A stretch of 64,000 nt of DNA, taken from NCBI GenBank assembly GCA_947477745.1, contig CANJUF010000015.1:1-64000 (forward strand). Reading direction: 5' to 3'. The notes under the pieces are model-generated. The model made no database searches, was not told where the DNA came from, and saw only the letters and a list, made by a program, of their open reading frames with translations. Positions 8,080 through 17,030 of the stretch are shown one piece after another; the first letter of the stretch is position 1; each line of letters begins with the position of its first letter. The translations under genes and the position numbers were made by a program. This stretch comes from Sphingomonadaceae bacterium. Lineage in GTDB: Bacteria > Pseudomonadota > Alphaproteobacteria > Sphingomonadales > Sphingomonadaceae.

Positions 8080-8855
8080 AAGCGATGATCCTTGGCTCCG
8101 GTACCTCGACCGGCGTGCCGCGTCTTGGAGGCGAAAGCGGCGCGGATTGGGGCAATTGCGATCCCGGGGAGCCGAAAAACCGCCGTTCGCGGGTTTCGAT
8201 CGTGGTCGAGAACGTTCAGGGAAGGCGGATCCTTGTCGATACGTCGACCGATTGCCGCAGTCAGCTTCTTGCCTGCGGGATCGCGCGGATCGACGCCGTG
8301 TTTTGGACTCACGACCATGCCGATCACTGTCACGGGATCGATGATCTCAGGCCGCTGCGTTATGGGCGCGGCGGCCCGATCCCCGGCTATGCGGCCGAGG
8401 AAACCGTCCGCCGTCTGCGCCAGCGCTTCGGCTATGTCTTTGCCGGACAGTTTGGCTATCCGACGATCGTATCGATCGAGAACCTTGATACCCTGCGCAT
8501 GTGCGCCGGTTTTGCGGTGCAATCGTGCCAGATGCCCCACGGGCCCGCGCAATCCACAGGTTATCGCTTCACTTGTGACGATAAATCAATCGGCTATGCC
8601 ACAGACTTCAGCGAGATTACCCGCGAAATGGTTGAACTTTTTGCTGGCACCGATCTCTTGATTGTCGATTGCTTGCGCCGCGAGCCGCATCCCACTCATG
8701 CCCATCTCGATATGGCGCTCGAGCTATGCGAGGCGTCGCGTGCGCGTCGCGGCGTTTTGACGCATCTAGATAAAAGCATGGACTACGTGACCCTGAGCAG
8801 CGAAACGCCTGAACATGTTTCGGTGGCTTACGACGGCATGGAGATCGCATTGTGA
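8076..8855 (+). CDS. MBL-fold metal-dependent hydrolase (PhnP-like)
   Basis: A 259-residue metallo-beta-lactamase-fold protein starting at GTG 8076, whose GTGA overlaps the tatD stop. It begins VKAMILGSGTSTGVPRLGG and has the dinuclear metal motif THDHADHCHGIDDLRPL at about residues 79-95. Later ligands occur in MPHGP, YATDFSE and CLRREPHPTHAHLD. This layout matches the PhnP-type cyclic phosphodiesterase/RNase Z-like group that often follows tatD in alphaproteobacteria. No phn genes are nearby, so the substrate is unknown. Confidence 0.85.
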   Translation: MKAMILGSGTSTGVPRLGGESGADWGNCDPGEPKNRRSRVSIVVENVQGRRILVDTSTDCRSQLLACGIARIDAVFWTHDHADHCHGIDDLRPLRYGRGGPIPGYAAEETVRRLRQRFGYVFAGQFGYPTIVSIENLDTLRMCAGFAVQSCQMPHGPAQSTGYRFTCDDKSIGYATDFSEITREMVELFAGTDLLIVDCLRREPHPTHAHLDMALELCEASRARRGVLTHLDKSMDYVTLSSETPEHVSVAYDGMEIAL

Positions 8856-9019
8856 GCACCGCCGCCATCATAGTATCGCTCATCGCGGTTATCGGATCGC
8901 TGGTGCTTGTATCGCGCGGTCTTGGTGACGTTCCGCGACCGCAGCTCATGCGGTATGCGCTGATCTGGGGCGCGATCATTCTCGGCCTGGTTGTCTTGCT
9001 GAGGGCGGTAGGGGCATGA
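8852..9019 (+). CDS. Small two-helix membrane protein
   Basis: A 55-residue protein beginning at GTG 8852, overlapping the previous stop as GTGA. Two hydrophobic helices are clear: AAIIVSLIAVIGSLVLV near residues 4-20 and YALIWGAIILGLVVLL near 35-50, separated by a short arginine-containing loop. The tight overlap and the plausible membrane topology support a real gene at the end of the tmk-holB-metG-tatD operon. Function unknown. Confidence 0.65.
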   Translation: MSTAAIIVSLIAVIGSLVLVSRGLGDVPRPQLMRYALIWGAIILGLVVLLRAVGA

Positions 9020-9049
9020 AGCCCGGCTCTAGGCCATTTCATATTTAAC

Positions 9050-9063
9050 ATAATATATATTAT
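9050..9063. promoter_or_regulatory. AT-rich perfect palindrome upstream of mazG
   Basis: ATAATATATATTAT reads the same on both strands and sits in a short AT-rich island of otherwise GC-rich DNA, 22 bases before the mazG GTG. It could be an operator or the -10 region of the mazG promoter (TATAAT-like). Confidence 0.3.
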
Positions 9064-9085
9064 CAGTCCAAACGATCTGCTCAGA

Positions 9086-9880
9086 GTGACCCGGCCGAAC
9101 CCACCCCCCATCGAACGCCTCCTCTCGATCATGGCGCAGCTTCGCGATCCGAAGACTGGCTGCGAATGGGACCGAGCGCAGGATTTCGGGACGATCGCGC
9201 CGTACACCATCGAAGAAGCTTATGAGGTTGCCGACGCTATCGCGCGCGGCGACATGGCGGCTCTCCGCGACGAGCTCGGCGATCTGCTGCTTCAGGTCGT
9301 GTTTCACGCGCGCATGGCTGAGGAAGCCGGACATTTCGCTTTCGATCAGGTGGCCGAAGCGATCTGTGACAAGCTGGAAGCGCGTCATCCGCATATTTTC
9401 GGTCAAGTTCCTGATGAGCACGCCTCGCAGACCGATCGCTGGGAGACGCTCAAATCGCAGGAGCGCGCGGCCAAGGGCGCTGCGGGTGCGCTCGATGGCG
9501 TAGCGCTGGCGCTGCCTGCCTTGATGCGCGCCGAGAAGCTTCAGAAGCGCGCCGCTCGCGCCGGGTTTGACTGGCCCGAAGCAGGCGGTCCTGCGGCCAA
9601 GGTTACCGAGGAAATGGACGAACTCTCCGCCGCCGCCAGCTTATCCGAGCGCACTGAGGAAGCGGGCGACCTGCTGTTCGCTGCGGTCAATCTCGCCCGG
9701 CATCATGGCGTCGCGCCCGAGGACGCTTTGCGCTCGGCCAATGCCAAGTTTGAGCGGCGGTTTCGCCAGATGGAACAGTTTGCGCAGGCGGAGGGCAAGG
9801 TTTTCGCCACGCTGTCGCTCGATGAGCAGGAAATGTTGTGGCAGGCCGCAAAAGCTTCAGAGCGCGGTGAAACGCCCTAG
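9086..9880 (+). CDS. mazG: Nucleoside triphosphate pyrophosphohydrolase
   Basis: A 264-residue all-alpha NTP pyrophosphatase that hydrolyses (d)NTPs to monophosphate and PPi. Two MazG repeats are present. The first has CEWDRAQDFGTIAPYTIEE and EEAYEVADAI with DELGDLLLQVVFHARMAEE (metal-binding EExxE/ExxD). The second has EEMDELSAAA and EEAGDLLFAAVNLARHHG. The GTG start gives MTRPNPPPIERLL, the expected N-terminus. The 3' end overlaps hflX on the opposite strand by 24 bases. Confidence 0.93.
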   Translation: MTRPNPPPIERLLSIMAQLRDPKTGCEWDRAQDFGTIAPYTIEEAYEVADAIARGDMAALRDELGDLLLQVVFHARMAEEAGHFAFDQVAEAICDKLEARHPHIFGQVPDEHASQTDRWETLKSQERAAKGAAGALDGVALALPALMRAEKLQKRAARAGFDWPEAGGPAAKVTEEMDELSAAASLSERTEEAGDLLFAAVNLARHHGVAPEDALRSANAKFERRFRQMEQFAQAEGKVFATLSLDEQEMLWQAAKASERGETP

Positions 9881-11185
9881 CTCGCGTTCGGACAGCCGCA
9901 CGTTGAGGCGGACTTGCGGGCTTCCGTCGTCACTCTCCACCGCTTGTTCCGAAAGAACGTCGCCGCGCGCGCGCAGAAATGCGATCCGCTGGCCGTCGCT
10001 CGCCGGCACCACAAAAGTGCAGATCCGCGAATCGAGCGTCAGCATCGCTCCCACTGTTTCGAGTAAATGCTCGCAGCCTTCGCCAGTCAGCGCTGAAAGA
10101 CATACGATTGCTTCGTCCGGACGCGCCTTGCGTGCAGCATCGAGTTCAGCGCGGCGCTGCGACGAAACCAGATCCCATTTGTTCCATGACTCCACGATCG
10201 GGATGAGCGGCTCACCCCCCTCCTCGCCTTCGGCAAACAGGCCGAGCCCGGCAAGGACTTCGAGGACCTGGCGTTTCTGCTGGTCGCTGTCGGGATTGGC
10301 GATATCGCGGACATGGACAATCACGTCGGCGGCCATCACTTCTTCCAGCGTGGCGCGAAAAGCCGCGACAAGCTGGGTCGGCAAGTCGGAAATGAAGCCG
10401 ACGGTGTCTGACAGGATCGCCTTTTCGACACCCGGCAGCCGCACCGCGCGCATCGTCGGGTCGAGCGTGGCGAACAGCAGGTCTTCAGCCATGACCGAAG
10501 CGCCGGTGAGGCGGTTGAACAGGGTCGATTTGCCCGCGTTGGTATAGCCCACCAAGGCGATCACCGGCCAAGGCGCCTTCTCGCGCCGGTCGCGGTGCAG
10601 GCCGCGCGTGCGCCGCACCTGCTCCAGTTCGCGGCGGATACGTGCCATGCGGTCGCGGATCATGCGCCGGTCCGCCTCGATCTGCGTCTCGCCGGGGCCG
10701 CCAAGGAAGCCGAAGCCGCCGCGCTGGCGTTCAAGGTGAGTCCAGCTTCGCACCAGCCTGCCAGCCTGGTAATCGAGATGGGCGAGTTCGACCTGCAAGC
10801 GGCCTTCGGCGGTGGCGGCGCGTTCGCCAAATATCTCGAGGATCAGCCCGGTGCGGTCGATCACCTTGCGCTTGGTCTTTTCCTCGATATTGCGCTGCTG
10901 GATCGCGCTCAAGGCGCCATCGACGATGATCAGCTCTGCTTCGCTCTGCTCACAGGCGACGGCGATGTTCTGCACCTGCCCTTCGCCGAACAGCGTTGCC
11001 GCGCGCGGCTGACGGACGGGCAAGGCAAAGGCATCGGCAATGACAATGCCGATGGCGAGTGCGAGACCCTTCGCCTCTTCAAGCCGGGCGTCGGGGTCCT
11101 GCCCGCCCTTCCCGCGCAGATTGGGATAGACGACGAGTGCGCGCGATCCGCGCGTTACCTCGCCGTCCAGTTCATCCTCGAAAAT
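9857..11185 (-). CDS. hflX: GTPase HflX, probably with an ATT start codon
   Basis: A ribosome-associated GTPase that splits stalled ribosomes. GTPase motifs: GYTNAGKSTLFNRLTG (G1), DTVGFISDLP (G3), NKWD (G4). The HflX N-domain has LFGEGQ followed by LSAIQQRNIE. The first conventional start codon in frame is TTG 11023, but the sequence upstream still encodes a typical HflX N-terminus (RGSRALVVYPNLRGKG, then ARLEEAKGLALAIG) back to about 11185. No ATG, GTG or TTG occurs before the in-frame hfq stop at 11210. The best candidate is ATT at 11183-11185 (AGG about 10 bases before), giving 442 residues, the usual length. CTG 11170 is an alternative. Translation may depend on coupling to hfq, 24 bases upstream. 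Confidence 0.85.
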   Translation of the reverse strand: MFEDELDGEVTRGSRALVVYPNLRGKGGQDPDARLEEAKGLALAIGIVIADAFALPVRQPRAATLFGEGQVQNIAVACEQSEAELIIVDGALSAIQQRNIEEKTKRKVIDRTGLILEIFGERAATAEGRLQVELAHLDYQAGRLVRSWTHLERQRGGFGFLGGPGETQIEADRRMIRDRMARIRRELEQVRRTRGLHRDRREKAPWPVIALVGYTNAGKSTLFNRLTGASVMAEDLLFATLDPTMRAVRLPGVEKAILSDTVGFISDLPTQLVAAFRATLEEVMAADVIVHVRDIANPDSDQQKRQVLEVLAGLGLFAEGEEGGEPLIPIVESWNKWDLVSSQRRAELDAARKARPDEAIVCLSALTGEGCEHLLETVGAMLTLDSRICTFVVPASDGQRIAFLRARGDVLSEQAVESDDGSPQVRLNVRLSERELGRFTAL

Positions 11186-11209
11186 AGTGTTTCTACCTAA
11201 ATTGGCCGG

Positions 11210-11773
11210 TTAATCGTCGAGCCCGGCCTCTTCGTGCGCCTGCAGATCGACCGGCGTAACCGGCTGGATCGTCGAAACGGCGTGCTTGTAAGCGAGTTGA
11301 ACGTATCCTTCGCGCTCCAGCAGCATGCAGAACAGGTCGTATGCCGCCACCCTGCCCTGAAGCATTACGCCGTTGACGAGGAACATGGTCACCTGAACGC
11401 GTTCTTCAAGGATGCTGCCGAGAAATACGTCCTGCAGCAGGCGAACCTTCTTGCCGCCCAGATCAGCTGACTGGAACTGCTCGGCATCGACCGGCGCGCT
11501 TGGCATGATCGTCGAAATCGCGTGCTTGTAGACAAGCTGGGCCTGTCCGTCGCGGCGAAGCAGGATCGAAAAGTTGTCGAACCAGGTGACGATTCCCTGC
11601 AGCTTGACGCCTTTCACCAGGAACATGGTGACCGGCACCTTGTTCTTGCGCAGCAGATTGAGGAACTGATCCTGAAGGTTCTGCCCGGCGCCCTTGGCCT
11701 GCGGCTTGACTTCCTTGATTTCGGGTTCCGGCGGTTTGGGCCGAGGTCTGGCTGTAAGAGTACGCCCGCTCAT
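11210..11773 (-). CDS. hfq: Hfq with two fused Sm domains
   Basis: A 187-residue RNA chaperone that is about twice the normal length because it holds two Hfq domains. Domain 1 (residues 31-94) reads [20 protein letters not shown] and ends YKHAIST. Domain 2 (residues 111-174) reads [20 protein letters not shown] and ends YKHAVST. The two YKHA proximal-face motifs lie exactly 80 residues apart. A basic, proline-rich N-terminal arm precedes domain 1. Three copies would be enough to form the usual six-domain ring. ATG 11773 has GGAG seven bases upstream. Gene order ntrX-hfq-hflX is conserved in alphaproteobacteria. Confidence 0.95.
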   Translation of the reverse strand: MSGRTLTARPRPKPPEPEIKEVKPQAKGAGQNLQDQFLNLLRKNKVPVTMFLVKGVKLQGIVTWFDNFSILLRRDGQAQLVYKHAISTIMPSAPVDAEQFQSADLGGKKVRLLQDVFLGSILEERVQVTMFLVNGVMLQGRVAAYDLFCMLLEREGYVQLAYKHAVSTIQPVTPVDLQAHEEAGLDD

Positions 11774-11923
11774 AAGGTTGCTCCTTGCTGTTTTTGGCGG
11801 CGGGAACAAGCCTGCCGCAATCTGGCGGGCACCCTGCCCGCCGCTTCGAGAACCCGGTTTTATCGCTTTGCTGCATTGCAGTAAATCGCAAACTATCGGG
11901 ATTTGTTCCCCGGCCCCCGAAAA

Positions 11924-13309
11924 TCAGTCGTCGAAACCGTCATCCTTGCGGTCGGTCATGCCCAGAAGCTTGAGTTTCCGGTGCAGGGCCGATCGCTCCA
12001 TGCCGATGTAGGCAGCTGTCTTCGATATATTTCCGGAGAACCGCCTGATCTGCACGCGCAGGTATTCGCGTTCGAAATGCTCTCGCGCCTCGCGCAAGGG
12101 CACGCTCATCATCGCTGAGACTTTCGAATCGCCGTGGATGTTGGTCTCGAGAATTTCGGGTGGCAGCATGTGCACCTCGATCTTCTCAAGATCCTCGCGC
12201 GGCGTCATGATCACCGTGCGCTCCACGACGTTGCGCAGCTGGCGCACGTTGCCCGGCCAGCCATAGGCCTGCAGAGCCGCCATTGCCTCGCTGCTTATGG
12301 TGGGCGCGGGTACTCCTTGCCCGGCCGAAAAGCGGGTGAAGAAATGCTCGGACAGCGCGGGAATGTCCTCGCGCCGATCGCGCAGCGCCGGCACATCGAG
12401 CGGCACCACATTAAGCCGGTAGAACAGGTCCTCGCGGAACCGACGTTCGGCGATTTCGCGTTCCAGGTCGCGCGACGTGGAGGATACCACCCGCACATCG
12501 ACGCCGATCTGGCGGCTGCCGCCCACGCGCACAAAGCGCTGGTCAGTCAGGACGCGAAGGATGCGCGCCTGCGTGGACAGCGGCATGTCGGCGACTTCGT
12601 CGAAATAGAGCGTGCCGCCGTCGGCCATTTCGAGCAGGCCGGGCCGCACCAGGTTTCCGTCCTGTTCCTCGCCGAACAGCTCCTGTTCGAAACGTTCGGG
12701 CGTGATGCGCGCCGAATTGACACTGACGAAGGCGTTGTCGGCGCGCTGGCTCCAGGCATGGAGCAGCCGCGCGGCGATTTCCTTGCCCGATCCGGCCGGG
12801 CCGGTGATCAGCATCCGGCTGCCGGTCCCCGCAACCCGCTTGATGGTGGCGCGCACCTGATTGATCGCAGAGCTTACGCCGGTGAATCCGCCCTCGTTCG
12901 GGCTGTCGCCGCGCAGCCGGGCATTTTCGCGGCGCATGCGCTGGGTCTCGGTCGCCCTGCCGACCAGATGCAGCAGCTTTTCGGCCTCGAAGGGCTTTTC
13001 GATGAAATCGACCGCGCCCCTGCCGATGGCGGCGACCGCTGTGTCGATGTTACCGTGGCCAGAAAAGATGATGACCGGCAGGTCGGGCTCGCGCCGCTTG
13101 ATCTCGTCGAGCACCTCAAGCCCGTCCATCTGGCTGCCGTGCAGCCAGACGTCGAGCAGCACCAAGCTGGGGCGCTTTTCATCGACTGCGGCGAGCGCCT
13201 CGTGGCTGGTGCCGGCAGTGCGGCATTCGTAGCCCTCGTCGCTCAGGACGCCGGCCACCAACTCGCGAATGTCGCGTTCATCATCAACGATCAGGATATC
13301 GAGTGCCAT
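11924..13309 (-). CDS. ntrX: Response regulator NtrX, lacking the GAFTGA loop
   Basis: A 461-residue NtrC-family regulator paired with the NtrY kinase. The receiver (about 1-125) has VDDERD, the phospho-acceptor Asp in LVLLDVWLHGSQMDG, and KPF. The AAA+ domain has GPAGSGKE (Walker A), GGTLYFDEVADMPLSTQ (Walker B) and REDLFYRLNVVPL. The C-terminal Fis-type helix-turn-helix contains GNISKTAAYIGMERSALHRKLKLLG. Where sigma-54 activators carry GAFTGA this protein reads FGEEQDGNLVRPG, so it probably does not open sigma-54 promoters and may work with another sigma factor. ATG 13309 is preferred over TTG 13324. Confidence 0.92.
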   Translation of the reverse strand: MALDILIVDDERDIRELVAGVLSDEGYECRTAGTSHEALAAVDEKRPSLVLLDVWLHGSQMDGLEVLDEIKRREPDLPVIIFSGHGNIDTAVAAIGRGAVDFIEKPFEAEKLLHLVGRATETQRMRRENARLRGDSPNEGGFTGVSSAINQVRATIKRVAGTGSRMLITGPAGSGKEIAARLLHAWSQRADNAFVSVNSARITPERFEQELFGEEQDGNLVRPGLLEMADGGTLYFDEVADMPLSTQARILRVLTDQRFVRVGGSRQIGVDVRVVSSTSRDLEREIAERRFREDLFYRLNVVPLDVPALRDRREDIPALSEHFFTRFSAGQGVPAPTISSEAMAALQAYGWPGNVRQLRNVVERTVIMTPREDLEKIEVHMLPPEILETNIHGDSKVSAMMSVPLREAREHFEREYLRVQIRRFSGNISKTAAYIGMERSALHRKLKLLGMTDRKDDGFDD

Positions 13310-13327
13310 AAGTGCCTTGTTCAACTG

Positions 13328-15553
13328 CTATTCTGCTGCCTGATTGCCTTGCCGCTGCGCCATCGGATCGCGCGCGAAGCTCATGGTGACGCTGGCCCCG
13401 CCGTCGGCGTTAGTGGCGAAGCTCATTTCACCGCCATGTTCTTCGACGATCTTGTTGACGATGGCGAGGCCCAGCCCTGTCCCCTTCTCGCGTGTGGTGA
13501 CATAAGGCTCGACGATGCGCTCACGGTCCTGCGTCAAGCCAATGCCGTTGTCCGCAACGGTGACCTCGATCCGTTCGCCAGATTGCTGCAGGGTGACCGA
13601 AACCTTGCCCTTGAATGCGCTACCCTGATCCTTGGCGCGGGCATCGACAGCCTCGATCGCGTTCTTGAGCACGTTGGTCATCGCCTGACCGAACTGGTGC
13701 CGGTCGCAGGCGATCGTGTCGACCTCCGGTCCGGCCTCGAACTCGAAAGCCACATCAGGCCGCGAAACCTCTTGCAGGAACAGCGCCTGCCGCGTGAGCG
13801 CGACGACATCCTCCTGGCGGAACAGCGGCTTGGGCAAGCGCGCGAACGAAGAGAACTCGTCGACCATCTTCCTGAGGTCCCCTACCTGCCGGATGATCGT
13901 GCTGGTCAGCTCCTCGAACAGTTCGGGCTTGTCCTCGATCTGCTTGCGGTAGCGGCGGCTGAGCCTTTCGGTGGCCAGCTGGATCGGCGTGAGCGGGTTC
14001 TTGATCTCGTGCGCAATCCGCTGCGCCACGTCAGACCATGCCGCCTGGCGCTGGTCGACAAGCTGGCGGGTGATGTCCTCAAAGGTGATGACGTGGCCGG
14101 TGCGGTCGCGGGTGATCTTCACCGCAAGCGTGAGCAGCTCACCTGCCTTGCCGTAATGCAGAATGCCGCCGCTCGACCCTTTTTCGGCTAGCGTTGCCAG
14201 CTGCGGCGCAATTTGCGCGAAAGAGAGGCCGACTGGACCCGGCGCCTTGCGGTCGAGCAGCAGCTTCTGCGCGGTGCTGTTCATCAGCAGGACCTGACCC
14301 TGCTCGTCGAGCGAGACGACCCCGGCCGAAACCGATTCCAGCACCGCCTCGATGAAAGCGCGGCGTTCCTGGAGCAGCCGGTTGGCGCTGACCAGATCCT
14401 TGGTCTGCTTCTCGATTTGCTCGGTCATCCGGTTGAAGGCGCGGTTGAGCAGGCCGATCTCATCGGCGCCGCTGCGGCCCTCGATGCGCAGCGCGAAGTT
14501 GCCCGCGCCGACCCCGCGCGCGGCATCGACGAGCTGGTAGACCGGCTGCACCTGCCGGTCGGCAAAGCGTAGCGCAAACCACACCGAAAGCCCGACCAAC
14601 GCGAGAGAAATCACGAACAGCGCAATGTTGAAGCGCAGCTGGAGCAATCGTGCCCTGCTGGTCAGGACCTCGTAGGCTTTGACGATGTTCTGCGCGCGCT
14701 GGCCCTGGCTGAAGGCGAGCAGGTCGGACGTTCGCGCAGTGTAGAGGTAGATGCCGGCGCGCTGATCGATTGGGATGACCGCTTCGATGCGGTTGGCATT
14801 GGCATTGACGACCAGCTCGTCACCGCCCTCCAGCCGCTTGAGAACGTCGCTGCCGATGCGGCCGTAGGAACTGCTGCCCTCGGGATCGACGACTGCGGCG
14901 GTGTGCAGCTGGCCGTCGCTGCCGGTCTGGAGGATCGCCGATTCGGTGAGTTTGCGGTTGACCACCTGGTAGGAATAGAACTGTGCGAAGTTGGGGCTGG
15001 TGATCGGCTCTTGGCTGAGGAAATTGCCAAGGTCCTCCGCCATGGCGACCGATTCGTAACCGACGTCGCGCTGCGCCTGCTCGTAATAGCCGCGCGCCAG
15101 CTTGTTGGCGTTTTCGAGCATGCCGCGCGAGTTGTCGGAGAACCAGAATTCGACGCCCGACTGGAAGAGAAACGAGGCAAAAACCACAACCAGCAGGGTC
15201 GGCACGGCGGCGATCAGCGAGAAGATGAACACCAGCCGGACATGCATGCCGCCAGCCCGGCCCATGTATTGTGCGGTGCGCCGTAGCGCGATGCGCCGTC
15301 CCAGCAGCACCAGGATCGCCATTGCGGGCACCAATGTGCCAACCAGCAGCAGCGCGGTGACATTCGACGTCACAAGCTCGCCGCTTGCGCCTTGCGAGCG
15401 CAACGTGATCCAGGTGACGACCGTCATCACCACGAAAGCGACGATCGAGGCGGTTTCGATCACTTCGAACAGGTTCGCCCTGCGCGCGGCAACCTTCGCG
15501 CGCCGCCACCAGCGCGGACGGGTTCTGGGATTGGAGATCGCCGGGGGCTTCAT
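13328..15553 (-). CDS. ntrY: Sensor histidine kinase NtrY
   Basis: A 741-residue membrane kinase. The N-terminal part carries several transmembrane helices (around 30-55, 60-85, 100-130) and a periplasmic region, then a helix near 305-330. After these come HAMP (residues about 330-385, DEIGLLNRAFNRMTEQIE), PAS (RRAFIEAVLESVSAGVVSLD), HisKA with phospho-acceptor His in IAHEIKNPLTPIQLATERL, and HATPase with NVLKNAIEAVD, DNGIGL and KGTGLGLAIV. It senses nitrogen- or redox-linked signals in other alphaproteobacteria. It is followed 18 bases later by ntrX. Confidence 0.94.
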   Translation of the reverse strand: MKPPAISNPRTRPRWWRRAKVAARRANLFEVIETASIVAFVVMTVVTWITLRSQGASGELVTSNVTALLLVGTLVPAMAILVLLGRRIALRRTAQYMGRAGGMHVRLVFIFSLIAAVPTLLVVVFASFLFQSGVEFWFSDNSRGMLENANKLARGYYEQAQRDVGYESVAMAEDLGNFLSQEPITSPNFAQFYSYQVVNRKLTESAILQTGSDGQLHTAAVVDPEGSSSYGRIGSDVLKRLEGGDELVVNANANRIEAVIPIDQRAGIYLYTARTSDLLAFSQGQRAQNIVKAYEVLTSRARLLQLRFNIALFVISLALVGLSVWFALRFADRQVQPVYQLVDAARGVGAGNFALRIEGRSGADEIGLLNRAFNRMTEQIEKQTKDLVSANRLLQERRAFIEAVLESVSAGVVSLDEQGQVLLMNSTAQKLLLDRKAPGPVGLSFAQIAPQLATLAEKGSSGGILHYGKAGELLTLAVKITRDRTGHVITFEDITRQLVDQRQAAWSDVAQRIAHEIKNPLTPIQLATERLSRRYRKQIEDKPELFEELTSTIIRQVGDLRKMVDEFSSFARLPKPLFRQEDVVALTRQALFLQEVSRPDVAFEFEAGPEVDTIACDRHQFGQAMTNVLKNAIEAVDARAKDQGSAFKGKVSVTLQQSGERIEVTVADNGIGLTQDRERIVEPYVTTREKGTGLGLAIVNKIVEEHGGEMSFATNADGGASVTMSFARDPMAQRQGNQAAE

Positions 15554-15611
15554 CGTTGCAGGATTACAACACTAGTGTTGCTGCACCGCAAGTGAAAACG
15601 CTCAAGCGGCT

Positions 15612-17030
15612 CTAATTGCGCGCTGAAAAGCCATCCGGATCGATATCGAGATCGCTCAGGCGCTTGCGCAATGTGTTGCGGTTGATCCCCAGCAGGTTTG
15701 CCGCGCGCAGCTGGTTGCCTCCGGTTTGACGCAAGACCGCCGCGAACAGCGGGCGCTCCAGTGCCGCCACGGCCTCGGCGTGGATAGTCCCCGGCGGCGG
15801 CATTGACGTGTCGAGCCAGTGCCGCACCGCGCTGTCGAGATCTGCCGCCTGATCGCTGTGCAGATCGCCGTCGCCCGGCTCGGCCTCGATCATGTCGGTA
15901 ACCGTGGCCGCGTCGATCTGGTTGTCGCGGGCCAGCAGCGCGAGGCGGTAAACGAAGTTCCTGAGTTCGCGGACATTGCCGGGCCAGACCTGCCGCGACA
16001 GGAGGTCGGCCGCATCGTTTGCAAGTGTGCGGCGGGGAAGCCCCTCTCCGGCAGCCAGGTTGAGGAAATGTCGGGCCAGCGTCTCGATGTCCTCTGGCCG
16101 TTCGCGAAGCGGCGGCATCCGGATCGGCACGACGTTGAGCCGGTAGAACAGGTCTTCGCGGAACAGGCCCGCCGCGATCTGCGGCTTCAAATCCTTGTTA
16201 GTCGCGGCGATGATGCGTACGTCGAGACGCACCTCCTCGCGTCCGCCGACGCGCCGGATCGTGCCCGATTGCAGCGCGCGCAGCAGCCGGGTCTGCGCCT
16301 GCATCGGCATATCCCCGATCTCGTCGAGAAACAGCGTACCGCCCGCCGCCTGCTCGAACTTGCCGGTGTGACGTGCGACCGCGCCGGTAAAGGCGCCCTT
16401 TTCGTGGCCGAACAGCTCGCTTTCGATCAGTTCGCCAGGGATCGCGGCAGTGTTGACCGCGATGAACGGTCCGGTTCGGCGGTTGCCAAGCTCGTGGATG
16501 GCTTCGGCGACGAGTTCCTTGCCGGTGCCCGATTCGCCCAGGATCAGCACGGTGAGGTCGTTGCGCAGCACCCGGCTGATCATGCGGAACACTGCCTGCA
16601 TCGCCTGGCTGCGGCCAACTAGGGGCATCCCGTCGCCCAGCTGCTCGTCGTCCGAAGAGGCCATTTCCATGCCCCGAGTGCCGACCGCCTGCCGGACGGT
16701 GCGGACCAGTTCGTCAATATCGAACGGCTTGGGGAAATATTCGAAAGCGCCGGTATCAGATGCCCTCACCGCCGTATCGAGCGTGTTCTGGGCGGAGAGG
16801 ATGACGACCGGCAAATCGGGCTGATCGCGGCGCACAGCGGCAAGGCTCTCGATACCGTCGCCATCGGGCAGCATCACGTCGGTAACCAGCGCCGAAAATT
16901 CGCGTTCGCGCAAGTATGCGTCACGCTGGGCCAGCGTCTCGCAGTGAGTCACCGCAAACCCTTCGTCTTCGAGCGCAGCGGTAATGACCATGGCAATCGA
17001 GGGATCGTCCTCGACCAGAAGCACGCTCAC
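15612..17030 (-). CDS. ntrC: Nitrogen response regulator NtrC
   Basis: A 472-residue sigma-54 activator. The receiver has LLVEDDPS, the acceptor Asp in LVTDVMLPDGDG, and KPF. The AAA+ domain has GESGTGKELVAEAIH, FGHEKGAFTGAVARHTG (complete GAFTGA loop), GGTLFLDEIGDMPMQAQTRLL and REDLFYRLNVVPI. The C-terminal Fis domain is GGNQLRAANLLGINRNTLRKRL. It activates nitrogen assimilation genes when phosphorylated by NtrB. GTG 17030 overlaps the ntrB stop as GTGA, which is why it is preferred over ATG 17060. Confidence 0.95.
   Translation of the reverse strand: MSVLLVEDDPSIAMVITAALEDEGFAVTHCETLAQRDAYLREREFSALVTDVMLPDGDGIESLAAVRRDQPDLPVVILSAQNTLDTAVRASDTGAFEYFPKPFDIDELVRTVRQAVGTRGMEMASSDDEQLGDGMPLVGRSQAMQAVFRMISRVLRNDLTVLILGESGTGKELVAEAIHELGNRRTGPFIAVNTAAIPGELIESELFGHEKGAFTGAVARHTGKFEQAAGGTLFLDEIGDMPMQAQTRLLRALQSGTIRRVGGREEVRLDVRIIAATNKDLKPQIAAGLFREDLFYRLNVVPIRMPPLRERPEDIETLARHFLNLAAGEGLPRRTLANDAADLLSRQVWPGNVRELRNFVYRLALLARDNQIDAATVTDMIEAEPGDGDLHSDQAADLDSAVRHWLDTSMPPPGTIHAEAVAALERPLFAAVLRQTGGNQLRAANLLGINRNTLRKRLSDLDIDPDGFSARN

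Noticed and set aside
12134..14191. 685-codon plus-strand open frame across ntrX and ntrY
   Set aside because: It is antisense to two clearly conserved genes and its product shows no domain. Long antisense frames are expected in high-GC DNA with strong third-position bias.
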